This document shows, piece after piece, positions 53,673 through 62,602 of a stretch of 64,000 nucleotides of DNA. The stretch comes from Paenibacillus sp. 19GGS1-52 (GTDB lineage: Bacteria > Bacillota > Bacilli > Paenibacillales > Paenibacillaceae): positions 1,798,001 to 1,862,000 of the forward strand of contig NZ_CP059724.1 of NCBI RefSeq assembly GCF_022369515.1, read 5' to 3'. The notes under the pieces are model-generated. The model ran no database searches, was not told where the DNA came from, and saw only the letters and a list, made by a program, of their open reading frames with translations. The position numbers and the translations under genes were made by a program. The stretch's first letter is position 1, and each line of letters starts with the position of its first letter.

Positions 53673-55931
53673 ATGACTGTGTACAGGAAAATGACGAAAT
53701 TGCTCCTCATTATGATACTACTTGCTACTGCTGTTTTTCCGGTAAGCGTCTTGGCAGCTACGGGCGACGTCAACTCGATTGAATTTGATAGTTCGGCGAA
53801 AGTGGAGCTTATTGTGGGCCAAACGCCGAAGCAACTGAAGGTATATGCCAGTGTCGAAGGGTCTTCCTCCAAAAAGGATGTGACTGCCTCGACAGTATGG
53901 AGTTCCTCAAAAAGCAACGTTGTGCAGGTGGTCAATGGTCAGCTAACTCCACTGGTTAGTGGTACTGCTATCATTACAGCTACGTATAAAGATGCCCTCA
54001 CCTCTGTTGAGGTATCTGTTACCTATCCCTATAAGGAATTGAAACTGGTGCCTAGCTCCACCGGCAACTATAAATTGGGTGACGATGAAGATCAATTGCT
54101 CGTTAAAGCCAGTGCTCTTGGTGGTAAGTCGGAGACTACCGACAATGATGTAACCGCTGATGCTGACTGGAGCAGTTCAAATACCAACGTATTGAGCATA
54201 ACAGCAGGCAAGATTACGCTTGCGGGCGAAGGTACGGCAACGATCACTGCCAAATACAGGGGCTTGACAGCTACCTACAAAGCTACGGTGCAATTGCCTT
54301 ACTCTGCGATTGAGCTTAAGGAGATAGTGAAAGGTACAATTGTTAAAGAGCTCGAAATGCTGAATGGAGACAACCCGTTGCAGCTGAGTGCTGTAACCCA
54401 AATCTCAGCAGTAAACGCAGTAAGCGAGGATATTACAAAGAAGGCTGAATGGAACTCCTCTAACGTGGCTGTGGCTACTGTAAAAGAAGGGTTAATTAAA
54501 GTGCTGTCCTCTGGTAAGACTGTCATCTCAGTTAATTACCTAGGCATTTCAGCTTCGGTTGATGTATATGTTCGTGCGCCTTTCGAAGCAATGCTGTTAA
54601 CTCCCTCTGGAGATCATTCCTTGTTCATGGGTGAGAGCTTAGAGGTTGAGGCAGATGTGAGAGATGCAGCGAATTCAACAAAGCCTGTATCCAAAGAAGC
54701 GGTGTGGAGTTCTGATAATCAACTGGCGGCAACTGCAACAGTGGCGGCTGACGGGTTGTCTGCCGTCATTGCAGCTAAGGCAGTCGGAACCACGACGATT
54801 AAAGCGGAATACAAAGGAGTTAACAAAACCTTCAAGCTGACTGTATATCCAACGATTACAGCTCTGGAAGCGGAGAAGAATGAGAAGACGGATAAAACCG
54901 ATCAGGAATTATATAAGGCAGACTCCGTAAGCTTGCCGAAGGTTAACGGAACGAAGCTGGATGAAACGAAGCTGGATCTCAGTCAGGAGATTACGTGGAC
55001 ATCTAGCAATGTAGACGTTGCTTTGGTTAAGGACGGCAAATTGGTCGCAGTATCAGCAGGAACGGCTAGCATTACTGGCAGGCTGAAGGGCGGGGATGTC
55101 TCTGCACCCTTAGCGGCTATCCGTTCTCAAAGCGTTGAAATAAAAGTAACGGTAAAGGATAAGGTGCTTATCCTGATTGGGCCTGAGGATAACTTGGGTC
55201 TTGTCACTGGTGAAGAAGAGGCGCTTCCCACGATTCAGGCGATTATGGAAAATGGTGAGGAACGAGATGTAACAGGAACGATCGAATGGACACTTACCGG
55301 TACAACTGCCGTTATCAAACAGACTACTACTGGTAAAGTCATTAAAGGTCTAGTGAAAGGTTCAGCGAGTTTAAAAGGTACCTATGCGAATATGACCATC
55401 AGCATTCCGGTTACGATTGAGCAAAAGGTCGTCAAGCTTGTAGTTGAACCAGCGACCTTGGAAATGAATATCAAAGGCTCCAAGTCGATCAAGGTGACTG
55501 GAACTTATTCCACAGGCAAAACGGCGAATTTCTCAGGCGGAATGAACTGGAACTCTTCAAATCCTGAGGTGGCTACCGTGACAGGTACCTCCGTTAAGGC
55601 TGTAGCCGAAGGAACGACTACATTAACAGGATCGTATCAAGGCATAGCTGCAACGGTCAAAATCACAGTTGTTCCCAAGCTGACTAAGGTGACAGTCAGT
55701 GAAACCAGACTGAAGCTGGCTTCAGGTTATACCAAAACCGTAGTTGTGACAGCACTTTACGACACCGGCAAAGAGGTAATTGTTACAGATAACGTTATCT
55801 GGACAAGCTCTAAGCCTTCTGTAGCGAAAGTGAACGCCTCTGGCAGTATTACAGCTGTGAGCAAAGGTACGGCATCAATTAAAGGTAAATTCGATAGCAA
55901 AACTGTGACTGTTTCGGTAACTGTGAATTAA
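53673..55931 (+). CDS. Secreted protein with eight Big2 (Ig-like) repeats
   Basis: A 752-residue exported protein. Signal peptide about 1-29 (KLLLIMILLATAVFPVSVLA). The rest is a chain of bacterial Ig-like group 2 domains; I count eight cores of the pattern W-(S/T)SS-N-x-VA ... G-TA-x-ITA-x-Y-x-G, spaced about 85-100 residues. No enzymatic domain, S-layer motif, LPXTG or membrane anchor is visible. Likely an extracellular or cell-surface structural or adhesive protein. ATG after AAGGAGAG. A strong terminator follows. Confidence 0.9.
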   Translation: MTVYRKMTKLLLIMILLATAVFPVSVLAATGDVNSIEFDSSAKVELIVGQTPKQLKVYASVEGSSSKKDVTASTVWSSSKSNVVQVVNGQLTPLVSGTAIITATYKDALTSVEVSVTYPYKELKLVPSSTGNYKLGDDEDQLLVKASALGGKSETTDNDVTADADWSSSNTNVLSITAGKITLAGEGTATITAKYRGLTATYKATVQLPYSAIELKEIVKGTIVKELEMLNGDNPLQLSAVTQISAVNAVSEDITKKAEWNSSNVAVATVKEGLIKVLSSGKTVISVNYLGISASVDVYVRAPFEAMLLTPSGDHSLFMGESLEVEADVRDAANSTKPVSKEAVWSSDNQLAATATVAADGLSAVIAAKAVGTTTIKAEYKGVNKTFKLTVYPTITALEAEKNEKTDKTDQELYKADSVSLPKVNGTKLDETKLDLSQEITWTSSNVDVALVKDGKLVAVSAGTASITGRLKGGDVSAPLAAIRSQSVEIKVTVKDKVLILIGPEDNLGLVTGEEEALPTIQAIMENGEERDVTGTIEWTLTGTTAVIKQTTTGKVIKGLVKGSASLKGTYANMTISIPVTIEQKVVKLVVEPATLEMNIKGSKSIKVTGTYSTGKTANFSGGMNWNSSNPEVATVTGTSVKAVAEGTTTLTGSYQGIAATVKITVVPKLTKVTVSETRLKLASGYTKTVVVTALYDTGKEVIVTDNVIWTSSKPSVAKVNASGSITAVSKGTASIKGKFDSKTVTVSVTVN

Positions 55932-55942
55932 ATTATTGTATG

Positions 55943-55979
55943 GAGGTGCCGTCCATAAAGGGCGGCACCTCTTTTTTTT
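55943..55979 (+). terminator. Terminator after the Big2 gene
   Basis: GAGGTGCCGTCC (55943-55954) pairs with GGGCGGCACCTC (55960-55971), followed by T8. Confidence 0.9.
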
Positions 55980-56125
55980 CTGGGAAAATCTCTATTTTAA
56001 TAAATATATTTGTTGCCCTCTAGTAATTCCAACTAATCCGATGTATAATTCCAAAAACTACATGCACAGTAGCATGTGAATACGGTAGGAAGCTATACAT
56101 TCATGGATCAAGGGAGATGGGATCG

Positions 56126-56686
56126 TTGGGGAAACATAAAGCGTTATCAATCAAGACGATTGTAGCTATTGGTATCGGTTCTGCGTTATTCGTTATTCTG
56201 GGAAGATTTGGCTCCATTCCGTCCGGTGTTCCCAATACTAACATTGAGACGACATACGCTTTGCTTGCATTGTTTGCGTTATTATATGGTCCGGTTGCGG
56301 GGGTGCTGATTGGTCTGATCGGTCACACACTAAAGGATGCTATTTTTTACGGTTCGCCTTGGTTCAGTTGGGTTATTGCTTCAGGGTTGGTCGGGTTGAT
56401 TATTGGCCTGCTAACCTCCAGAATAGCCATCCATGATGGAGAATTTGGCAAGAGGGAACTCATCCGCTTTAACCTAGCTCAAATTGCGGCGAATGCAGTG
56501 GCCTGGTTCATCGTAGCGCCGGTACTGGATATTCTCATTTATGCGGAACCTGCTAATAAAGTGTTTACGCAAGGGTTAATTGCTGGAGCAGCGAATATAG
56601 TGACGGTAGCGATAATTGGCTCCTTGCTGGCGGTCGCTTATGCCAAAACAAGAACGAAACAAGGAAGCTTGAGTAAGGAAGCTTGA
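56126..56686 (+). CDS. ECF transporter S component, UPF0397 family
   Basis: A 186-residue membrane protein with about five helices, the substrate-binding subunit of an energy-coupling-factor transporter. The N-terminus [20 protein letters not shown] and [20 protein letters not shown] are typical of UPF0397. TTG 56126 is proposed because AAGGGAG lies 9 nt upstream; ATG 56117 lies directly against that site. The 3' end carries a 14 nt tandem repeat (GGAAGCTTGAGTAA, 56663-56698) across the stop. The substrate is unknown; no riboswitch was recognised in the 190 bp upstream. Confidence 0.9.
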   Translation: MGKHKALSIKTIVAIGIGSALFVILGRFGSIPSGVPNTNIETTYALLALFALLYGPVAGVLIGLIGHTLKDAIFYGSPWFSWVIASGLVGLIIGLLTSRIAIHDGEFGKRELIRFNLAQIAANAVAWFIVAPVLDILIYAEPANKVFTQGLIAGAANIVTVAIIGSLLAVAYAKTRTKQGSLSKEA

Positions 56687-56738
56687 GTAAGGAAGCTTAA
56701 TTTAGTCCACTCTAGATCCTCTACAAATCAAATCACTA

Positions 56739-56771
56739 GAAAAGTCGGTAGATACTACCGGCTTTTCTCTT
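56739..56771 (+). terminator. Hairpin between S component and ATPase genes
   Basis: GAAAAGTCGGTA (56739-56750) pairs with TACCGGCTTTTC (56756-56767), followed by TCTTTT. Could attenuate the downstream ATPase. Confidence 0.7.
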
Positions 56772-56812
56772 TTGCACATATGGCATAGATCATCAGGGGA
56801 GGAAGGTTAAAT

Positions 56813-58519
56813 ATGAAAAAAGCGGTCATTGAATTCGTGGATTTCAGTTTTCAATACCGGGCTCAGAAGGAGCCTACTCTCCACGGTATTACTCTAACGA
56901 TAACAGAAGGAGAGAAAGTGCTTATTGTCGGGCCGTCCGGTTCAGGCAAAAGTACGCTGGCCCACTGCATCAACGGCTTAATTCCCTTTGCCTATGCAGG
57001 AGAAATGACGGGCTTGCTGCGGATTATGGGGCAGGAGCAGAAGGAGATGAGCATCGCCGAGCTGTCTGACCGGGTTGGAACTGTACTGCAAGACCCGGAT
57101 GGGCAGTTTGTCGGCTTAACCGTCGGCGAGGATATTGCATTCAGGCTGGAGAATGATGCAATCCCACAGGCAGAGATGCTGGAGAAGGTATCTGCTGCGG
57201 CAATAGCTGTCGATATTTCTGAATTTCTGTCATCTTCCCCGCAGGAATTGTCAGGCGGACAAAAGCAAAAAACGACATTAGGCGGAGTGCTTGTGGGGGA
57301 GGTTGATATCCTGCTGTTCGATGAGCCGCTAGCAAGTCTAGATCCGTATACTGGGAAAAAGGCGATTGAACTCATTGACCGAGTGCACAGGGAAAGCGGT
57401 ACAACAGTCATTATTATCGAGCACCGGCTTGAAGAGGTTCTCCATCGGTCGGTCGACCGCATTATTGTAATAGATGAAGGACGTATTGTCGCCGATCTGC
57501 CGGCTGCCGAGCTGTTGAGCGCCGATCTGCTTAGTACAGCAGGTATCCGGGAGCCACTGTATCTAACGGCGCTGAAATATGCGGGCTGCATCATTACTCC
57601 GGACATAAATCCGCAGCATATCGATGATATCCGGCTCGATGACTATACTGGCAAGCTCAAGCAATGGTATGAGGACAACAATGTCCAGCCGAAAATCACT
57701 GAATACCCAGCTCTGCTTGAATTGCGGAACGTCTCGTTCGGTTATGAGAAGAATCGGCCAGTGCTTCAGGAGCTCTCGCTGCGCATCGGCAAAGGAGAGA
57801 TGCTGAGCATCGCTGGGCGGAATGGAGCTGGGAAATCTACCTTATCCAAGCTCATTTGTGGATTCTATCGGCCTACATCGGGAACGATCTGGATGAACGG
57901 ACGGGATATTGGCCCGGATTCGATTAAGGAGCGCGCGGATCGGATTGGTTTTGTGATGCAGAATCCGAACCATATGATCTCTAAGACGCTCCTGTATGAT
58001 GAGGTTGCGCTAGGGCTTGTACTGCGGGGGGCTTCGGCGGAACATATCCGTGACAGGGTGCATGCTATTCTGAAGGTGTGCGGGCTATATGCTTTTCGCA
58101 GCTGGCCGATTTCGGCGCTAAGTTATGGTCAGAAGAAACGTGTCACGATTGCCTCAATTTTGGTGCTGGAGCCGGAAATAATTATTTTGGACGAACCAAC
58201 TGCTGCTCAGGATTATCGGCATTATAATGAAATGATGGAGTTCCTGCTCACACTGGTCAGCCAAGGCATGACGGTGATGATGATCACCCATGATATGCAC
58301 CTAATGCTGGAATATGCTGAACGGACCATTGTACTCGCAGACGGTGTGAAGCTTGCGGATGATAGTCCGGAGCGGGTGCTTGGCGACACGGAAGTCGTGC
58401 GAAGTGCCCATTTGAAAGAAACCTCGCTATTTACATTAGCTTTGAGAGCCGGAGTGGAACAGCCAAGCGAGTTCGTTAGGCGCTTTATTGCGTATGACAG
58501 GAGGGTCCGGGGCAGATGA
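56813..58519 (+). CDS. ECF transporter ATPase, two fused ABC domains
   Basis: A 568-residue protein with two tandem nucleotide-binding domains, equivalent to EcfA1 plus EcfA2. Domain 1: Walker A GPSGSGKSTL, signature LSGGQKQK, Walker B LLFDEPLASLD. Domain 2: Walker A GRNGAGKSTL, signature LSYGQKKR, Walker B IIILDEPTAAQD. Both have the Glu. Fused ATPases of this type occur with thiamine/HMP (YkoD) and UPF0397 cassettes. Overlaps the EcfT gene by 4 bp. ATG after GGGGAGGAAGG. Confidence 0.95.
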   Translation: MKKAVIEFVDFSFQYRAQKEPTLHGITLTITEGEKVLIVGPSGSGKSTLAHCINGLIPFAYAGEMTGLLRIMGQEQKEMSIAELSDRVGTVLQDPDGQFVGLTVGEDIAFRLENDAIPQAEMLEKVSAAAIAVDISEFLSSSPQELSGGQKQKTTLGGVLVGEVDILLFDEPLASLDPYTGKKAIELIDRVHRESGTTVIIIEHRLEEVLHRSVDRIIVIDEGRIVADLPAAELLSADLLSTAGIREPLYLTALKYAGCIITPDINPQHIDDIRLDDYTGKLKQWYEDNNVQPKITEYPALLELRNVSFGYEKNRPVLQELSLRIGKGEMLSIAGRNGAGKSTLSKLICGFYRPTSGTIWMNGRDIGPDSIKERADRIGFVMQNPNHMISKTLLYDEVALGLVLRGASAEHIRDRVHAILKVCGLYAFRSWPISALSYGQKKRVTIASILVLEPEIIILDEPTAAQDYRHYNEMMEFLLTLVSQGMTVMMITHDMHLMLEYAERTIVLADGVKLADDSPERVLGDTEVVRSAHLKETSLFTLALRAGVEQPSEFVRRFIAYDRRVRGR

Positions 58520-59352
58520 AAGCCAATATGCTAACATTCACGAAGCAGGATTCACCGATTCATCGCCTCACAGGTGCTACCAAGCTGATTATTTTTGTAG
58601 TCTGGTCTGTGGCCGCGATGATTACATACGATACCAGGTGTTTGGCAGTGATGCTGGTATTTAGTCTATTTCCATTTATACTCTCCAAGGTTAAATTTCG
58701 GGACTATGCGTTTGTATTATCTTTGATTTTGCTCTTTTTTCTGTTAAATCAACTGGCCATCTTTATCTTTTCACCTTTGGAGGGAGTGCGTATTTATGGT
58801 TCGCGCCATGATATCGTTCATCTTGCAGGCAGGTACACCTTGACGTGGGAGCAACTGTTCTATCAATTCAATATTGCGCTAAAATATGCTGTAGTCCTTC
58901 CAATGGCGCTGCTTTTTCTGCTGACCACGGACCCCAGTGAATTTGCCGCCTCGTTAAACCGGCTGGGAGTAAACTATAAGATTGCTTATTCTGTGTCGCT
59001 TGCCCTGCGATATATTCCAGATGTTCAACGCGATTATGAGAACATATCGTTCTCTGCCCAGGCGCGCGGGATTGATATTTCCCGTAAAGAAAAGCTGTCC
59101 AGACGGGTGAAGAACATCATCTCGATTCTTATGCCCTTAATTCTAACCAGTATCGAGCGGATAGATAAGATTAGCACGGCCATGGAGCTGCGCGGCTTCG
59201 GACGCAAAACAAAACGAACCTGGTATAAGACCCGTCCATTCTCAAGTCAGGATTATATCGCTTTGGGACTAATCGCCTTGATTGCTATCGCCTCGACTGT
59301 GATTACATTTCACGATGGATCGCGGTTTTATAACATCTTTGAACCCAATTGA
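58516..59352 (+). CDS. ECF transporter transmembrane subunit EcfT
   Basis: A 278-residue membrane coupling subunit with about five helices. The coupling motifs that contact the ATPases are visible as SAQARGID and MELRGFGR (Ala-Arg-Gly and Leu-Arg-Gly signatures). It begins within the ATPase stop region (ATGA overlap). Together with the upstream S component and ATPase it forms a complete dedicated ECF transporter. Confidence 0.95.
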   Translation: MKANMLTFTKQDSPIHRLTGATKLIIFVVWSVAAMITYDTRCLAVMLVFSLFPFILSKVKFRDYAFVLSLILLFFLLNQLAIFIFSPLEGVRIYGSRHDIVHLAGRYTLTWEQLFYQFNIALKYAVVLPMALLFLLTTDPSEFAASLNRLGVNYKIAYSVSLALRYIPDVQRDYENISFSAQARGIDISRKEKLSRRVKNIISILMPLILTSIERIDKISTAMELRGFGRKTKRTWYKTRPFSSQDYIALGLIALIAIASTVITFHDGSRFYNIFEPN

Positions 59353-59387
59353 AGTATAATAGTACAGCGATAGCGTGAACATAAGGG

Positions 59388-60374
59388 TTAAGTCTGAAGA
59401 CGTTTTTCCAGCCTAGACCATATAGGCAGATAGCATAAAGGCAGTGCTATAACTGAGCAGGCTACATTAAAAATAGTCTGGGAGTGGGCAATCTGCGAGG
59501 CTGGGCCGCCGCCGAGCCATGATGATATGTTGTGCAGCTGCGCGGTAAAGGGCAAGAAGAGCAGCGCGCCGCCAACGTTCAGCGCTACATGCGACCAGGC
59601 GACGAAGACGCCGGAAGGTGAGCCGCCGATCGAGGCGAGGACAGCTGTGACGCAGGTGCCAATATTGGCACCAAGTACGATGGCGATGCCGAGCTCTGGC
59701 GGCATCGCCCCGGAAGCGGCTACGCCCATGGCCATGGCGATGACCGCAGCGCTGCTATGCAGCAGGGCGGTTAGGCAGGCACCGGCGGCGAGTCCCCACA
59801 GCACGCTGGTAGCGGCGTGGTTCAAGAACCATTCGAATAGGCCGCTGCTCTGCAAGGCGGGGCCGATCGATTGCATTACAGCGATGCCCCATAGGACAAG
59901 CGCGAACCCGGCAACAGCCAGGCAGATGAACTGGAGGGGTTCGGCGATTCGCCGGCAGGCGGTTGACCGTGAGGCATTCAGCGGCAGCTCGCCAGCGATG
60001 ACCGCCGCCGCCCACAGACTGAGTGAGGCGGCCAGCAGTGGAGAAGCTGCGGAGCTGATCTGCAGGCCGATTAGCTCCGTGGTCAGGCAGGTCCCGATAT
60101 TGCTGCCCAGAATGATGCCAAGCGTACGGGCATAGGTAAGCAGCCCGGCATTAACCATGCCGATCGTCAACACGGTTACGGCTGTACTGCTCTGCAGCAG
60201 GGCTGACATCAGGCTGCTGGCGATCAAACCTTTTAACGGCGTGGCGGTTGCCAGGTTAAGACTTTTTCTCAGCAGCGGACCTGCCACTCTGGCCATTGCG
60301 GCTTCCAGCAGCTTCATACCAGCCAGAAAAATGATAAGACCATATAAGACAGGGAACAGCAGATCACGGATCAT
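59388..60374 (-). CDS. Na/Pi cotransporter family protein
   Basis: A 328-residue membrane protein of the PNaS (NptA/YjbB) family. The two inverted halves carry LLQSSTAVTVLTIGMVNAG and LLHSSAAVIAMAMGVAASG, plus GSNIGTCLTT and GANIGTCVTA. The QSS motif of the second repeat is HSS. No C-terminal PhoU domain is present, unlike longer relatives. ATG 60374 (MIRDLLFPVLYG) has AAAGGAG 9 nt upstream; the frame runs open to 60482. Probably takes up phosphate with sodium, though some relatives export it. Confidence 0.9.
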   Translation of the reverse strand: MIRDLLFPVLYGLIIFLAGMKLLEAAMARVAGPLLRKSLNLATATPLKGLIASSLMSALLQSSTAVTVLTIGMVNAGLLTYARTLGIILGSNIGTCLTTELIGLQISSAASPLLAASLSLWAAAVIAGELPLNASRSTACRRIAEPLQFICLAVAGFALVLWGIAVMQSIGPALQSSGLFEWFLNHAATSVLWGLAAGACLTALLHSSAAVIAMAMGVAASGAMPPELGIAIVLGANIGTCVTAVLASIGGSPSGVFVAWSHVALNVGGALLFLPFTAQLHNISSWLGGGPASQIAHSQTIFNVACSVIALPLCYLPIWSRLEKRLQT

Positions 60375-60475
60375 AGGGACAGACTCCTTTATGAACGAGG
60401 GTTGTACACCAATATATGATTGTAGTACAAGGGACATGTATAAACCATTTTTATAAGAATAGGGAGTTGAAGTTA

Positions 60476-61915
60476 TTGGCATCAGTTACTTTAGAACGCA
60501 ATCGCAAGAAGAGACTGGAGCAGGCCCATCCTTGGGTCTTTGCAGGTGAAATAGCATCGGTAGATGGAAGTCCGGAGGATGGCGGACTGGTGGATGTGCT
60601 TAATCATCAGGGGCGTTTTCTCGCTGTGGGATATTACAATACTTCTTCGCAGATCCGGGTGAGAATTGTCTCCCAAGCGCCGCTGGCGGCAATGGATACA
60701 GCCTTTTTCGCGGAACGGTTTACAAATTGTCACCAGCACCGAAATCGTTTTTTGCCAGGTGCAGATGCGTACCGTTTGGTCTATGGGGAAGCGGATTTTC
60801 TGCCGGGACTGATAGTTGATCGTTTTGGCGACATTCTTGTTGTGCAGCTGCTGACGCTCGGGATGGACAAGCACCGCGCCGAGATTGTGGAGGCGTTGGT
60901 TCAAGTCATGGCTCCACGCGGCATTTATGAGCGCAGTGATGTGAGCGTGCGTGAGCTGGAGGGTCTGGAGCAGACGACCGGCGTGCTGTACGGGGAGTGT
61001 CCCCGCCACGTTACGATAAGCGAAAATGGCTTGAAGCTGATCGTTGATATCGAAGAGGGACAAAAGACGGGTTACTTTTTTGACCAGCGCGAGAATAGAG
61101 CCTCTATCGCTCCACTTATGCAAGGCTGGGGTGGGCGCAGCGGGATTACCCTGCAGAAAATTGCTACAGAGGACGGCTCGTTGCAGATTCTGCCGGTTAA
61201 CAAGAGTGGCAAACATGTCACTTTCCCTTATTGGGATGGGGCGACGGTGCTGGAATGCTTCTCGCACACCGGCAGCTTCACGCTGCACGCCTGCAAGTAT
61301 GGTGCCAAGAAGGTAACCTGCCTAGATGTTTCGGCGCATGCCATCGAGAGCGCCAAGGTCAATGTGGAGTTGAATGGATACAGCGATCGTGTGGAGTTTG
61401 TGGTAGATGATGCTTTTGCTTACCTGCGCAACCACGTGAAGGGGATTGAGGAGCGTTCGGAGCGGGCAACGGCCACCACAGTTGCGAATGAATCTGACTC
61501 TGCAACAGGAGCAGTGAACACTCCTTCCAAATTCAAAGGGCCAGCAAAAGCGGATACCTCCAAGCCGATGACGGCTGGCGGCGGACGGACCTGGGATGTA
61601 GTTATCTTGGACCCTCCTGCTTTTGCCAAGGCCAAAGGTGCGGTGGCAGGGGCTGTGCGCGGCTACAAGGACATTAATCTGCATGGCATGAAGCTGGTGA
61701 ATGAGGGTGGTTATCTTGTCACTGCAAGCTGCTCGTACCATATGCAGCCAGAGCTGTTTCTGGAGACCATCGCGGACGCAGCGAAGGATGCTGGCAAGAT
61801 ATTGCGATTGATCGAATGGCGGGCCGCTGGCAAGGACCATCCGCAGATTCTCGGCGTCGAAGAGGGGCATTATTTGAAGTTTGCTATATTTGAAGTGCGG
61901 AGTAAAAATAAATAA
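60476..61915 (+). CDS. RlmI-like 23S rRNA (cytosine-C5) methyltransferase
   Basis: A 479-residue SAM-dependent methyltransferase, about 80 residues longer than RlmI (396). PUA domain at the N-terminus (LERNRKKRLEQAHPWVFAGE), an EEHEE-type middle, then the Rossmann domain: KTGYFFDQRENR, ECFSHTGSFTLHA, DVVILDPPAFAK and TASCSYHM with the catalytic Cys. Two extra segments are present: about 40 residues after NRASIAPLMQ and about 40 Ala/Thr/Ser-rich residues before RTWDVVILD. TTG 60476 is chosen because AGGGAG lies 9 nt upstream. Confidence 0.9.
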   Translation: MASVTLERNRKKRLEQAHPWVFAGEIASVDGSPEDGGLVDVLNHQGRFLAVGYYNTSSQIRVRIVSQAPLAAMDTAFFAERFTNCHQHRNRFLPGADAYRLVYGEADFLPGLIVDRFGDILVVQLLTLGMDKHRAEIVEALVQVMAPRGIYERSDVSVRELEGLEQTTGVLYGECPRHVTISENGLKLIVDIEEGQKTGYFFDQRENRASIAPLMQGWGGRSGITLQKIATEDGSLQILPVNKSGKHVTFPYWDGATVLECFSHTGSFTLHACKYGAKKVTCLDVSAHAIESAKVNVELNGYSDRVEFVVDDAFAYLRNHVKGIEERSERATATTVANESDSATGAVNTPSKFKGPAKADTSKPMTAGGGRTWDVVILDPPAFAKAKGAVAGAVRGYKDINLHGMKLVNEGGYLVTASCSYHMQPELFLETIADAAKDAGKILRLIEWRAAGKDHPQILGVEEGHYLKFAIFEVRSKNK

Positions 61916-61930
61916 AGCTGAAACACGATT

Positions 61931-61964
61931 GAAGAGTCTCTGTGTTGAGACTCTTCTTTTTTTT
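61931..61964 (+). terminator. Terminator after the rlmI-like gene
   Basis: GAAGAGTCTC (61931-61940) pairs with GAGACTCTTC (61947-61956), with T8. From here to about 62100 nothing else is recognised. Confidence 0.9.
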
Positions 61965-62100
61965 GGGGATATTAGCAGGCGTAGTAAGCTTCTTGTCGTA
62001 CATAATATGACTCCCATGCTACTTTATCAGCGGTCAGAAGAACCCTCTGAACCTTAGCGTCATGATTCGCGATGGATCAAGTGCTGATTTTGGTTTTGAA

Positions 62101-62202
62101 GCAAATATAGGTCAGGATTATATGTTTCACACAATAACTTATCCTTCTATTTCTCTGAGATAGACGGGTAGCGTTCATAAAGGGTGGCAAAGCTGTTTCT
62201 TT
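62101..62202. repeat. Dispersed hairpin repeat R (copy 3)
   Basis: GCAAATATAG, ATTATATGTTTCACACAATA, ACTTATCC and TATTTCTC match the left half of R2. The right half (GACGGGTAGCGTTCATAAAG, GGTGGCAAAGCTGTTTCTTT) is a degenerate hairpin. It abuts the four-palindrome element directly. Confidence 0.75.
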
Positions 62203-62204
62203 AT

Positions 62205-62395
62205 ATTTAACGACAATTCATGCCGTTAAATCGTCCGATTCATGCTTAATTCGATAATTAACTGCCATTTATGCTGTTAATTTCCTCTAACAAGAAAATT
62301 TTAGTAACGAATTGCTGAATTAGAGGCAGAAATTGCTGTTAATGAGTCTCCAAGAGCTGGATGACATCAATTAGCAGCAGAAAATGATGTTAATT
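62205..62395. repeat. Four-palindrome intergenic element, ACAGC type (copy 3 of 3)
   Basis: Four imperfect palindromes of about 27 bp (for example ATTTAACGACAA ... GCCGTTAAAT and AATTAACTGCC ... GCTGTTAATT), centred near 62218, 62269, 62331 and 62382. The spacing of 51-62-51 is identical to copy 2. Confidence 0.8.
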
Positions 62396-62496
62396 TATTC
62401 CTCACAGACTATAGTCTATCTAACAGTGATCTAACTTTTACCTCCTTCCATTCATTTGAAAATAATCCCAAACGTATGTTCTCTCAAATGAGGTTA

Positions 62497-62505
62497 TGGT
62501 ATAAT
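62497..62505 (+). promoter_or_regulatory. Extended -10 promoter of addB
   Basis: TGGTATAAT, an extended -10 with a perfect TATAAT at 62500-62505; the -35 region is weak. Confidence 0.55.
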
Positions 62506-62540
62506 TATAGGATGAGCAAGGTGCAGGAATTATTATAATT

Positions 62541-62563
62541 CTACAGGTGGATTCCACCTGTAG
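62541..62563 (+). promoter_or_regulatory. Hairpin in the addB leader
   Basis: CTACAGGTGG and CCACCTGTAG form a perfect 10 bp stem with a 3 nt loop, followed by TCTCTTT, 39 nt before the start codon. It may be an attenuator, or stabilise the mRNA. Confidence 0.55.
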
Positions 62564-62602
62564 TCTCTTTAAATCTCTTCGCCACGGAAGGAGTCTTGCG
62601 TT

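Noticed and set aside
55980..56116. Possible riboswitch before the ECF S component
   Set aside because: No conserved thiamine, riboflavin, cobalamin or preQ1 motif could be found.
59527..60135. 202-codon plus-strand frame opposite the Na/Pi gene
   Set aside because: GC-rich shadow; the minus strand encodes clear PNaS repeats.
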